NCBI GenBank assembly: GCA_004835665.1
Contig: RBKR01000024.1
Coordinates: 682,001-746,000 of the forward strand
Direction of reading: 5' to 3'
Source: Phoma sp. XZ068
Lineage: Eukaryota; Ascomycota; Dothideomycetes; Pleosporales; Didymellaceae
DNA length: 64,000 bases
Below, in pieces: positions 1-11,515 of this stretch (positions are counted from its first letter, which is position 1; the number at the start of each line of letters is the position of its first letter). The notes below the pieces were generated by a model, which made no database searches, was not told the origin of the DNA, and saw only the letters and a program-made list of their open reading frames with translations. A program made the position numbers and the translations under genes.

Positions 1-2240
1 TTGCACATGCCCAGTACTCGCGAGTGCCTCGCATATGTAAGGTGTGGCGGCGAATCCTGTAGCAATCTTAAAGTTGTTCTTTCGTACCAGCTCAACAAGC
101 CTTCTGCTTGCACGAGTGCGCTGTGTGGAATTTAAAATGTTGAAACATATTGCGACAGCATACGATGCTTGTGTATCGGAGACGATTCTGCCGTTCGAAG
201 TAATGTACTCATCACTGAATTGGGAACGCGCCGTCTGGACCTGTAGACGGTACTGCGCGGCCTCGGTAGTATATCCTAGGATCTCAGATATGCGATCCAT
301 CAGCTCGAGACTATGTATAAGAAACATGTTTGCGATCATTTTTGCGTCAGTGTGGGATTTCCATGGTGCGTCTGGTGGCGCCACAGGGTCAAGCCAATCC
401 TTACACATGTCAGCTTTCTCTCAAGGCGGGCTTGTCTCGCTGCTCGCAGACTTACTCCAAGCTGGAAGACTGACTCATCCCACAAATGTGTCGCACCGTA
501 TTGATTCCTTGGTAGTACCCTCAACCACGTCACCATGCTCTGATACTGACGAGCCAGAATGGCCACATCTCCGCTTTCTTCATACAGCGCCCACGGTGCC
601 AGGATGGTAACATCGTGCCAAATAGCACAAGGTACTCTTCTACACCAGACAGGATCTACGATGGTCGTGTTTGGGCTGACCATTGGTGGGACTCCTCCCA
701 AGACCGCTTGATCATACACAACGTCTACTAGCCAGTTTGAAAGCATACCGATGCAGTCATAGATCAGGACTGCAGTGGGCGCAAATAGAGCTAGGTCACC
801 AGACCAGCCCAGTCGTTCATCGCGCTGAGGACAGTCTGTTGGTACGGACAAGAAATTGCCGCGCATGCCCCAACAGATGTTTTTGTACAATTGGTTCAGA
901 AGTGGATCGGATGAAGCGAAAGTCCCTGCACTTTGCATCTCGGTATGACATGCTACAGCCTCGAGGTCCGAGAGATGTAAAACGCCGGGCCAATCATCGA
1001 CTTGAACATATCGAAACCCGTGAAAGGTGAAACGTGGTTCGTAGGACTCGTGCTGAGGACCTCCGCGCAGGCTGTACGTGTCCACGGCCATACAATCACG
1101 CAGTGGTCGAGTGCACAACTCGCCGTGTTCCAAGACTTCTGCATGTCTGATCACGACACGGTGACCTCTCGGTCCGTCCAGATTTCTGAGCCGGACATAG
1201 CCAACAAGGTTCTGACCGAAGTCAACGATGGTTTTTCCGGCAGGGCTAAGCTTCAGAGATGCTGGCTGTATCACCTCGACGCGTTTGACAGGGCCACTGG
1301 TTCCAGCTGCCAACAAAGTGGTTGATGGCAGCATTGTCAACCTCCTGACGTCAGTCCATTCGTCATCGTTGACCGCGCCTGGAGATGACCAATTCAAGAT
1401 TTCGAACGTTGCGTCGTACTTTTCGCCGTCGTATAATTCCGCAAGGCGGATAGGTCCCCTGGCAGCTCTCCACCCCGGACCCGATGTGACACGCTCTGTC
1501 GAGCCGTCGGTGTACGTAATCTCGAGCTGGGCCATCAGAGATGAGTGAGGGCCCCAAATTCCGCGGTGACCTCCCTCCCAGCCAAGCCGTCCACAGAACC
1601 AGCCCTCAGCTAGACGGACTCCGAGACAATTTTTCATGGTGGATCGCAACATGGACGTGACATCGTAAGTCTGGTATTGCAGCCTTCCATCGTATGCTGT
1701 CCAGCCTGGAGCGAGGAAATAATCTCCAACACGTGCACCGTTGATTTCTGCTTCGTACACTCCTTGAGATGTGATGTAAAGTCGCGCTGAGATCACAACG
1801 CTGTGGGGAAAGAACTCTTGGCGGAAGAGGACTCCACTACATGGCCCACAGGTCTCGCCAGCCCAAGGCGCAGCAATACGTTCACAAGACCAGTCAGTAC
1901 GCTCAAGGAGACCAACTTCGAGGATTGTTGGGTCGCTCCAATCTGTAAAGATCCCATCTACAGTTCGCGACCTTACACGAATAGACACTCGTTGGCGCGA
2001 CAGAAGTGACTTTTCGAAAGGCCAGGAAACGAGTCTTGAACTGGAAGAGAACACCTGTGCAACTAAAACATTGTTGACAAAGCCATGTCTGATATCAGAG
2101 AGTTCGACGTCATACGCGTGTTGCTGGAAGCCTTCCTGAGGCGCATGGATCTTCCAGGAAATTCTCGGGCGCGTCTCATCGACTCCAATAGCGTGTGAGG
2201 GGAGATAATGTTCAAATCGGACGTCTGATACTGTCGCCAT
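1..2240 (-). CDS. GH78 alpha-L-rhamnosidase, 3' part outside window
   Basis: Hydrolyses terminal alpha-L-rhamnose from plant glycosides such as flavonoid or saponin glycosides. The start is taken as the ATG at 2238-2240 because family-like sequence (MATVSDVRFEHYLP) begins there; 81 more codons lie in frame upstream but look unlike the family. Exons are 456-2240 and 399 to the left edge. The 56-bp intron 400-455 starts GTAAGT, has a CTGAC branch-point-like sequence and ends AG; splicing joins ...DESVFQLG to DWLDP, restoring the family reading. The acidic motif DCPQRDERLGWSGD at about residues 469-482 carries the residues used in catalysis in GH78. The last visible residues end at the window edge, so about 100-200 C-terminal residues are missing. 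No secretion signal is obvious at this start, suggesting a cytosolic enzyme. It is divergent to the GH1 gene. The family call is strong; the exact substrate is inferred from the neighbours. Confidence 0.9.
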
Positions 2241-3009
2241 ATCGTGTCGCAAAAGACTTTGCTTCAGCTGTGGTAGGAGTGCGCAGCTTGCGAGGCGTGT
2301 GGTTGTGGAAATCGCGAGGTCCATTGCGTCACTGCGGCACGACCAAACCACCGCGAGGTACCTTCCCGGCATAATTGAGCCCGATATCGTGACCTTGATG
2401 ATGCCACATACCGAGGCAATTGTGCGTGTTATGAGAGGGGTATATTGTTGGGTACGTACACGTGGATGGGTGAAGCTACACACGGTTGTTTCACCAGGGC
2501 AACATCTTTTAGGAGGCGCCTATTGGTTGTCATAAGAAACGCTAAATTAGTGCCAGCTTCCCCTTCTCCGGCAACATCTCGAGTGAATATTGAGAGGCGG
2601 CGAGCAGAGCAAACACCGACGTCCTGCCAGCTGGATCCCGTACATCCCGCGACAACGGCTAAATCTGCAAGCCTCGACGCTACGCTGATGGACCACTGCC
2701 CATAAAGTGTGCAGGCCCACTATGTCCCACATCTGCCTAGCCAGACCAGGTACTCGTTCACCGAGACGCCTATCCATTCCAGGACTCTGCAGCAACTTGT
2801 TGTCGCACCGACCGCGCATATTAGAATTCGGCCATTACCTGATCCGGAATACATGAGACGTGTTAACCCGAGCTGAGGTGACAGTCATGGTTTGGACAGC
2901 GTCAGATTTACTTGCGCTACATCTAAATTCAATTGAATCTGAGACCTCCATCCTACCCCTACCACTTGCCAGCAAGTATTCGTTTGCCAAACATGTCTTC
3001 GGCAAGTCC
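2241..3009. promoter_or_regulatory. Divergent intergenic region between GH78 and GH1 genes
   Basis: This region lies between the two divergently transcribed glycosidase genes and probably holds both promoters. Open frames run into it from both sides (an in-frame ATG at 2887 could be the GH1 start) but the extra sequence does not look like either family. No clear TATA or repeat was identified. Confidence 0.4.
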
Positions 3010-4508
3010 ATGTTCCAGGCGACCGACGTCAATAAAGAACACAATGATGCAACCAGACTTCAATCGCTTGTCGAAGAACTCCCTTTACCACCCCAATTTC
3101 GCTGGGGAACAGCTACGGCAGCGTATCAAATCGAAGGCGGTGCTCGACAAGGTGGCAAAGGCGATTCTATCTGGGACGTTTACTCCCATCACGAGCCGTC
3201 GCGAACCAATGGCGAGCACGCTGACGTGACTTGTGATCATTACAATCGAATGGCTGAAGACGTCAAGCTCATGTCTAGTCTAGGAGTTGAAGCATCTCGA
3301 TTCTCCTTGTCATGGTCACGCATTATACCCCTAGGGGGATGTGATGACCCCGTCAATGAAGAGGGACTTGCTTTCTACGATTCTCTGATTGATAAGCTCC
3401 TCGAAAATAACATCGAACCGGTCGTCACTCTTTACCACTGGGACTTGCCGCAAAACCTGTACGACCGTTACAAGGGCTTCCTCGACACTGAAAGATTCCG
3501 AGCAGACTTTCTTCGATATGCCCACCTATGCTTCTGTCTGTATGGGAATCGCGTCAGGAAGTGGGTGACTTTCAATGAGCCGTACATCATCTCCATCTTC
3601 GCCCACTTGAATGGTACCTTGGCTCCTGGTCACTGTCGTGCAACTGGAACGGAAACACGTACCGAACCATGGCGAGTTGGACACACAATTATCCTCTCTC
3701 ATGCCGCTGTCTTAGATCTTTATGCATCAAGTTTTGCTCCTCATCAGAAGGGCATAATCTCGATTGTCCTCAATGGCCACTTTTATGAGCCATATGATGT
3801 GACGAACGAAGCCGATATCGAAGCCGCAGAGCGAAGAATGGTTTTCTACATCAGCTGGTTTCCGGATCCGGTCTTCCTGGGACAAGATTACCCGGAAGCA
3901 ATGCGCACGTACCTTGGGCCGCGACTACCGTCTTTTACCACCGAGGACATAGATTTGCTCAAGAGGGTGGCGCCTGTAAATGCCTTCTACGGGATGAACC
4001 ATTACTCGACGAAGTATGCAAGCCAGTTGAGTGGCGCCCCCGCAGAAGATGATTGGACAAGCAATATTGAGGAAGGGTCTGTAAACAGCGACGGTCATGA
4101 AATCGGGCCAGCATCTGCTCAGCAATGGCTACGCGTTGCTCCGCAGGGATTCCGCAAACTGCTCAACTGGGTTTGGCGGCGATACAACCTTCCCATTATC
4201 ATCACGGAGAACGGCTGCCCTTGTGTCGGCGAGCAAGACGTGAAGATTGCTATAAACGACAAATTCCGATAAGGTTACTTTGGATTGTATCTCGACGCTA
4301 TATCTCGCGCTGTCTTCGAGGATGGAGTGCAAGTCGACGGTGCTACTATGCTTGGAGCCTCATGGACAACTATGAATGGTCGGCTGGGTACGCACCAAGA
4401 TATGGCATCGTGCATGTGGACTTCGACACGCTGGAGAGGACACCAAAGAATTCAGCTCGGTACCTTCGAGACACGATTGAGAAGAGAAGACGGTCAGCGC
4501 AGAAGTAG
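3010..4508 (+). pseudogene. GH1 beta-glucosidase, disabled near the 3' end
   Basis: A family-1 beta-glucosidase that would remove beta-linked glucose or galactose from plant glycosides. The ATG at 3010 precedes the family start (LPPQFRWGTATAAYQIEGG); the frame is open further upstream from about 2860, with an ATG at 2887. The acid/base glutamate is in WVTFNEP (about residue 190) and the nucleophile is in IIITENG (about residue 400). The frame then hits TAA at 4270-4272 directly after DKFR, where the family continues with a residue pair before YFGLYLDAI. A one-base frame change near 4338-4342 follows, after which the conserved tail (YYAWSLMDNYEW...) reads in the next frame to the stop at 4506-4508. 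Splicing cannot explain this because conserved residues lie between the lesions. Either the gene is inactive or there are two sequencing errors. It is divergent to the rhamnosidase. Confidence 0.85.
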
Positions 4509-5585
4509 TTAACGTTCTGTCTATCGTTCAGGCTGCTTAGTTCCCTTGCAGATGATTGACGTTCATGTAGAGCACAATCTAGTCCTTGCGGCGCAGGCTA
4601 TCGAGGCGCTTCAGCAAGCCAGAGCTGGTCAGTACTAATGCCGCAACGCTACGAGAATCAAGCGTCCGAGAAAAGTCTGCACGTCACCGAAGTCTAGTCT
4701 GCACTTTATAATGTCCAGCCAATGGGCAAATATACACCGCGTACTCCTAACCTAATCAACCTGCCATAATTGCCGTGAAAAGCACCCATGAGGTGGCTAT
4801 TGGTACTGAGCGTCGGAACGGGAATCCGTCTTTGTGTGACGTTCTTCGAACCGGGCCTTGCATATACGGTATACGGTATACGGTATACGGTATACGGCAT
4901 TTTACATGCAGAACGACTTATCCCTGCCCGCTTTACGGCATGCATGGGTACGATGAGCTGTCCAATGTCTACATGTCAGATGATAGTCTATTTCAGCACG
5001 GCACGCTCGGTGTTATACGCTCCGAGAGGTCTGGGGTAGGAGTTTTCTAGTTCCCATGCTGCGATTAGCGTCAAGCCTTCATGGAACCTGCGCAGGACGG
5101 AGCGTGACATGACGCTGGACTGGGCAGACAGGAGATGGGAGCGGCTGACTTGACGGACGGCAAATCGACCATAATCTGAGTCTAGAGCTGATCAAATTTA
5201 CCTGAAGTGGCTTCATGTTGTCCAGTAGGTCACACTAGCCAGCTTCGTGTTCCATATAATTGTAATTACAACAGCATGTAGGGAATGGGACGTCGGCATT
5301 CAAAATTTTGCTTTGGGCGTCGACTATGGATAGATTTCCCCGCAAAGATCCCCTTCTCCGCACCTGGAATCCGCAAGAAGACAAACCAGCCTAAGATGCA
5401 TCAAACTTGGCAACACACAACGTGATCTCGTATGTGCAGCAGTGCAATATGACTAGATACACTATGCGAAGCGAGGTAAGATTAGCTTTGCAAGCTGTGA
5501 GCGCTCTGGGAGTAAATACATATATAATGACGAGCTTTGTGAGGTCTGGAGTGATTATCCTCGAGATTCGAGACCTATCTGAATC
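4509..5585. other. Intergenic region upstream of the saponin-hydrolase-like gene
   Basis: No gene was recognised here. It contains a short 7-bp tandem repeat (4863-4897) and a TATA-like stretch (TATATAATG at about 5521-5529) some 60 bp before the ATG at 5586, which could be a core promoter. Confidence 0.4.
4863..4897. repeat. Tandem repeat, 5 copies of TATACGG
   Basis: Five perfect head-to-tail copies of the 7-bp unit TATACGG in non-coding sequence. A simple satellite with no visible function. Confidence 0.9.
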
Positions 5586-7546
5586 ATGACTCTTGCAGTC
5601 TCCATCCTCAGTGTATGGATTCTTGTCACCCACAGTGTCGCTCTACCATTCGATGTTCGAGCTTCATCTCACGGTTTGTCACCTCCTGCTCCCGAGAAGT
5701 TTCACATTGTTGAGCTTCCTTTACCTCCCGTGGCATCCAGCGATGCGGTCGGTGCTTGTACCGACGAGGTGAACCCACACAAAACGGGTTGTATCTTTAG
5801 AGAACTGGGCGACTACGAGTTCCAGGGTGGTGATTTCACGCCGGACGGAGACCATGTCGCTGCTACGGTCAAATTTGTTGGCGCACCTGAATCGCCAGAC
5901 CCCAAAAGCATCTACAGTGGGGAACAATTAATCTTGATCAAGGCAGATGGCACCACATTCAAGAATGGCAATGCATGGAGATGCTTGACATGCGAGGTTC
6001 CAGATGACCAAAAGCTGGAAATCGATCCACAGAAGGACTATCCGCATGTATTTCGATCTGGTACAAAGATATTGTGGGGTCACAAGTGAGAAACATCAAC
6101 ACCGGAATTATGGACTCAAAAAACTTACTGACGCTAAAAGCATCCTGGATTGCAATGGTCACAAGGTCACCAGTCATAGGTGCACTCCCAACGTAACCAA
6201 CATCTACCCAATATACTGGCCAGTGCTTCAAAATGGAGCTGAAGTCAACGGTGCACCGCGTGAGCTTAGATTACATCCCGACGATACTCACATTGGTTGG
6301 AGCTCGTTAACGAATACTGGCGGTCAGAATTGTTTCTTTGGCCGTTTGGTATTCAATCCTTACCCAACTTCTGGAGCAATCAATTCACCTCGGTTCGATC
6401 TGGCCAATGTCAACCTCCTCTATGACCCTAGTCAAATCCAGCATATCACCACGGAAAGCACTGAGCTTGTCTTTCACGACGATGTCATTAGCGTAGGCGA
6501 GCTTCGTGGTTTCTCGGGAAATGGTGACGAGATCTTGTACATTGGTCCTTCATGGGAGGCGAACAACATTGATGTTTTTGCAGTCCAAATCATCACTGGA
6601 GCCGTTCGTCGGCTCACTCAACATCCAGAATATACTGATCCCGTCGCGTTCTCAGCAGATAACGACTGGATGATTGTCATGGACACCTTCGAATCGTCAA
6701 ATGTTCATGTCAGGCATGAGACATATCCCGCCACTCATCGACCTTTTGACTATCACCGTTGCGTCTTCGACTCGTAACAATGGCAATCGGAGATTCTTCC
6801 AACCATTCCTGCTTGATGGCCTTGGAGATCGCGGTTCATATTTTGGCCAACAGATCAACGCGGAAGGAGATGGCCGCCCAGGTGCGGTTAACGATCCGAA
6901 CTGGAACGGTCGCGCGGATTGTGCTTTCTCTCATGACGGTACAAAAATTGTGTACTGGCAAGCTATCGTCACAGGACGCGAATGCGGTGGCATCAACCCC
7001 TTTCCGTGCCCGATCCCCACGACACAAGGTCGTCGAGGATATCGTCTCATGCTCGCTCAAAGAATAGACCGCGCACCAGCAACAGTACCCCCTGTCTTTG
7101 ACGTACCTGATCAAATTCCGTGGGCCCAGCCCTTTCCTCCTGGGTCAACCTTTCCACAAGTACGCGGTTTGAAAGCTGGAGTCTACACACTGCACGGCAA
7201 AATATCGGGCATTGCTAACGTACAGCTTCTCAACTCTCATCCCGATACATCTGGAAATTTCGACACAGTTGTTGTAGATTATAACAACTACTCTGATGTT
7301 GACGGGTACATCCTGAATGGATGGGAGAACGTTACGACAGCGATTCTTTGGCCGAACCAATGGGACACCCTGGTAGACTGGTACTCGGCCATCGAGCAGA
7401 CGGGTATTGTAAACGCAGCCAAGATAACAAACGCAGAAGGATTCCATTTACAGATTGATGCAGTCCAGAACATCTTCAATGCAACCGGCACCCTTACTAC
7501 TACTATTAACAATATAGTCTATAAGCAGCCAGATAATAGTACATAG
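5586..7546 (+). pseudogene. Saponin-hydrolase-like secreted protein, frameshifted
   Basis: It resembles, from memory, fungal saponin hydrolases, secreted enzymes that cut the sugar chain from triterpenoid saponins; the resemblance includes FHIVELPLPPV near the N-terminus, GGDFTPDGDHV, and SNRQMF with RNNGNRRFF in the centre. The ATG at 5586 opens a signal peptide (MTLAVSILSVWILVTHSVA). The intron 6086-6140 (55 bp, GTGAGA...CTGAC...AAAAG) joins ...ILWGH to NILDCNGHKV. A frame change near 6687-6690 follows MIVMDT, and the conserved sequence continues in the next frame to the TAG at 7544-7546. About 634 residues would be encoded without the lesion. No intron fits the frameshift, so this is a recent pseudogene or a sequence error. 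A beta-propeller fold is likely. It is next to GH78 and GH1 genes, which fits stepwise removal of a saponin sugar chain. Family confidence is moderate. Confidence 0.65.
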
Positions 7547-7750
7547 AATATTATACTAATAAGCTATACTCTATATTTGAGAAAATTATTTTTTATATTT
7601 AGTATCATAGACTAAGCCTAGTCTATATAAAAGTATGTACAATATATTTTATAACTAAGTTACTAACCTAAGTTACTAGCTCCCTACTATCATTATACTA
7701 TTATAACTATAATATATTATATCTTGATAATATGATATATAAAAGATATA
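7547..7750. other. AT-rich spacer before a pogo element
   Basis: A strongly AT-rich stretch downstream of the saponin-hydrolase-like gene, ending in the TA target dinucleotide (7749-7750) of the adjacent transposon. No gene is visible. The composition contrasts with the gene and may reflect RIP leakage or a decayed repeat. Confidence 0.5.
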
Positions 7751-9602
7751 ACGTACATCACGGGCGAGCGGCGCACACGGGCGAGCGGCGCACTTTTGCC
7801 AAGACCCTACTAAACCTCCCTTTCTACACCAATGCCTCCCTAACAACTACAATTTAACGCGGTAAAAGAAGCACATGTACAGCTTGCGCTTCAAGCTCTT
7901 AAACAAGACACGAAGCTCTCTGTACGACGCGCTGCAGCTGTCTATAGCACCTCTGAAACTACACTTCGCGCAAGATGCGCTGGACGACCTTCACGCGTTA
8001 ATAGCATGGCCAACTCACGGAACCTAACCAATGCTGAGGAGCAGGTGATTATTACGCACATAATTGGGCTGATTGAGCAAGGAGAACCCCCTCGGCTGCA
8101 AGATGTGACTAACATGGCTAATTCTCTGCGAAAAGAGCGCGGTTTGGCCCCTGTTGGCCTAAACTGGGCCATCACGTTCGTTTCGCGTCAGGAGGAGCTT
8201 AAAGTAGTGTTTGATCGCAATTACGACTACAGGCGAGCCCTCTGCGAGGATCCTATGGTTATACAGGGCTGGTTTAGCCTTGTAGCCAACATCAAAGCCA
8301 AGGACGGCATCCTGGACGACGACACGTACAACTTCGACGAGACACGCTTCATGATGGGCCAGATAAGCTCTGGAGCAGTTGTTACAGATGCAGGGAAGCC
8401 GGGACGAGCAAAGCAGATCCAGCCCGGCAACCGGGAGTGGGTGACAGTCATCCAGGGCATCAATGCCACAGGATGGGCAATTCCGCCCTTCATTATCTTC
8501 AAAGCCCGCCGCCACCTGTCCAACTGGTACAAAGACGATAACCTGCCCCAACATTGGACTATTGCTATCTCTAAGACCGGTTGGACGACCAACGAGCTTG
8601 GTTTTGACTGGTTGAAGCACTTTGACAGGCATACAAAGACGCGCACTGTTGGTACCTACCGTATGCTGATTATTGACGGTCACGAGAGCCACAACTCTAC
8701 AGAATTCCAGCAATACTGCAAGGATCACAAGATTATACCTCTATGTATGCCTCCGCACTCATCACACCTCCTGCAGCCACTTGACGTGGGTTGTTTTGCC
8801 CCTCTGAAGAAGGCGTAAGGGGACGAGGTTAATCAGCTTATACGCAACCGGACCAACCACATCACAAAGCATGAGTTCCTGCCATGCTTCAAAGTGGCTT
8901 ACAAAAAATCTATTACCCCCAGCAACATCCAAGGAGGGTTCCGAGGGGCCGGATTGGTCCCCTTTGACCCAAAACGGGTCATATCAGCCCTTGATGTGAA
9001 GCTGCGCACTCCATCACCACCACTCCCCACAAACAACGAGCCCTGGCAGTCTCAAACCCCAAAGAACCTTATAGAATTTGGGTCGCAATCAACTCTAATT
9101 TAAAGCAAGTATAAGAGGGAACTGGGTAGCTCACCTGATTCTACTACTCGCGCACTTGATCACCTTATAAAGGGGGCGACAGGTGTAGCGCATGAGTTGA
9201 CTTTGCTTAAACAAGAGCGTGCTGAGCTTCGGGCAGCCCTAGCAGCTGCTACAGAACGTAAATCGCGCAAAAGAAAGCGTCTTCAGGCTGAGGGAAGCCT
9301 TACGGTTGAATAAGGTCAACGGTTGACTGCTCTAAAGGAGTTTGGCGCGCGTAGTGATGAAAGAAGGGGAAGAAGCGGGTGCGTGCTGAAGGAGGTGAAC
9401 CATCTCGACGATGCTGCGGACGGTGCGGTGGGGGTGGGCACAACGCGCGAACGTGCAAAAATGATGTAGAAGAGATCTCTGAGTAATATTACAGCTTGTT
9501 CCACCTTGTGCAGCGCCATTTTGTGGTGTTTTGGGCCATAATAAGGTATAATAGGGGAGAAGTCTTGGCAAAAGTGCGCCGCTCGCCCCCCGTGATGTAC
9601 GT
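7751..9602 (+). mobile_element. Class I pogo/Fot1-type DNA transposon, degenerate
   Basis: A 1852-bp element flanked by TA on both sides (7749-7750 and 9603-9604). The left end reads ACGTACATCACGGGCGAGCG and the right end is its inverted counterpart. The left terminal repeat carries two tandem copies of a module (GGGCGAGCGGCGCAC), while the right end carries one. The internal transposase frame is broken. Its length is identical to the reconstructed element E (24 kb) and one base more than the intact 15.2 kb element. Confidence 0.93.
7832..9480 (+). pseudogene. Pogo-type transposase with several stops
   Basis: The frame starts at ATG 7832 and reads MPP then TAA. It continues as an HTH-like N-terminus, then the DDE domain: YNFDET for the first Asp, LIIDGHESHNS for the second, and LQPLDVGCFAPLKKA for the third. 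In-frame stops lie at about 7841, 8816 (Tyr to TAA in the family motif KKAYG), 9101 and 9311, and the reading frame shifts in the C-terminal CCHC zinc-knuckle region (the G-rich GHNARTC motif is recognisable near 9430-9460). It cannot make a functional protein. Confidence 0.92.
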
Positions 9603-9683
9603 TAGCTTACCTAGCCTTTATCTTATAAGATACTATACCCCTTTAGTACTAGTGTTTATATAAAGTAGTCACTATATCCCATA

Positions 9684-10190
9684 ACGTGTTTCACAAGCGA
9701 GCGGCGCACCCAAGCGAGCGGCGCAGGATCGCTAGCAGGACGCCTGCACAACGACTTTGTGCAGCGCCACAACAGACTAAAGTACTTTACAGAGTAGTAT
9801 AATACTATTCAGAAGCATCGCTATCTTCTACACCCCTCTATGTCTACCTTGCAAGTGCGAGAGTTGTGCCCAATCTCGCCGCAAAGCCTACAGTGCCGTT
9901 CTTTGCGCACCCTCTTCGCAGGCGTCTCACCATCATCACGACTAATACCCTCCTTAGCAGCAACCAAATCAGCTACTTCACCAACTGTTAAGGTCTCTTC
10001 AGTCCTTACATACCGCCGCTTACGACTCTTACGCTTTATAGCTGCCTCAGTTGCGTCTCGCAGGCGTACCATTTCTTCGCGCATTAGCACCATCTCATGT
10101 GCTATCTGCTGAGCGCCTTTGGTAAGCTGCCTGACCTGCTCATCAATCGAACTTGCTGAAGACCCCCAATGTTTTTGCATGCGATTTTGA
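9684..10190 (-). mobile_element. Truncated class I pogo element (3' end only)
   Basis: Starts after TA at 9682-9683 with a terminal repeat ACGTGTTTCACAAGCGAGCG containing two copies of the GCGAGCGGCGC module. It encodes only the transposase C-terminus on the minus strand. The other end is missing, so the right boundary is approximate. Confidence 0.8.
9821..10180 (-). pseudogene. Pogo-type transposase C-terminal fragment
   Basis: About 119 codons matching the C-terminal part of the class I transposases: a helical segment (IDEQVRQLTKGAQQIAHEM), a basic stretch (KRKSRKRR), and a CCHC knuckle (CRLCGEIGHNSRTC). The DDE domain is absent. It is a 5'-truncated relic whose frame is otherwise open. 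Confidence 0.85.
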
Positions 10191-11515
10191 AGTAGCGTTG
10201 ACTAACCTATTCTGATGGTTTGGACCAAAACCTCTCACCGAAGCGTTAGCGTTCAAGTCCTTCTCCGCCACAGGGATATTCCCACAAAACGCCACACCGA
10301 ACATCAACTTTTCCAGGTCACCGAAAGGTCGATATCTGTCGATTTTCCATCAAAATACGACTTAAATACTTCCTTAAATTTGTTTACCGATATCCTCTTT
10401 CCGCTGCAGGCGTTGTCGCAGGCGCGCTGGCCTCTTCTGTCTTTCAGCTTCCTTCTGAGCTGAAATAGCTTCAAAATGGTCCGTGTTTTAACGTTCGGTC
10501 GAAGGCACACAACCACCACCAAGACAGGGAGACAGCCTTGATACTCCTTGTTCTTGCAACATAAGGGCATTGCCAGGCCTAACACAAAGGTTTTCCAAAC
10601 GCAGAGCCACGGCTACAATCTGAGAGAGCAATATGTCCGTGCGTGAGAATGCGCGGCAAGTCACGGGGTCGGGCTGGTCTCTCGAGAACGCCTATATTGC
10701 TTGAACATGACTGGCACTTCCGTGGAGTGAAACCCGCAGCATCTTTATATTTTTCTTCGATACCACAACAATATAACGGAATCGAGGTCGCCCCTGAGCG
10801 TCTTAAGTTGGCATTTGCTAGAGATCCCAAAACAGCAAGAAGGTTGTGTTGGCATGCAACTTAGATTGTTGCGATTGCGAATGAGTATCTGGTTTCTGCC
10901 CCTTGCGAGATCATTTCAGTCTTCATGGGTTACATCTTCATTATTGTATATTTGACCTACGGCCCTCACGGCACAGCGCAGCCGAATAAGGGTAGTCAAA
11001 CTGTCCGGCTTGTTCTCCATGACCATCACCTATTGCAGAGACGAGTTGTGGTGGAATGGATTGAAGCAGGAGGGCCAGCAAGCTCTGGACCTGTTCAGGA
11101 TATTGGTGCCGACGGCTGCATCCCTAATATAAGATGCCGACACGTCACACCCCTGATCCCCCTGCCAAAGGTATAGCGCGATTAAGCCTTCATGGAACGC
11201 GTCTCTGTGCTGCGCGAAAACAGTAAAGCGCTGGAACATCCCTCCTCGGAATGCGTTTTGGGCGCGTACGCGACTTAGAACTATGCTGTGCAACCATGAT
11301 GGCCCCGTCATAAAGACAAAACTCTTATCGTCTACGTTTCTGATGCTTCCCTCTCTGACATTTGCCTGTTGCTGCAATGAATGCTCCATGGAAAGTCCAG
11401 GCGCCGGCGACGTTTCCAACCTCATCCTTCCAGCCAAAAATCGCCGAGGATTGGGTTTGTGTCTACCCAAGAATCCGTAGCAGCAGTGGTATGCAAGGTA
11501 CCCATCGCTTGGTAT
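10191..11515. other. No recognisable gene
   Basis: Several short open frames occur on both strands (for example 11030-11470 on the minus strand), but none has a motif I recognise, a convincing start or a splice pattern. It may include a decayed repeat or upstream sequence of the zinc-finger gene that follows. Confidence 0.35.

Noticed and set aside
8159..8728. A 189-codon minus-strand frame inside the 7.75-kb transposon
   Set aside because: It is the antisense shadow of the DDE transposase.
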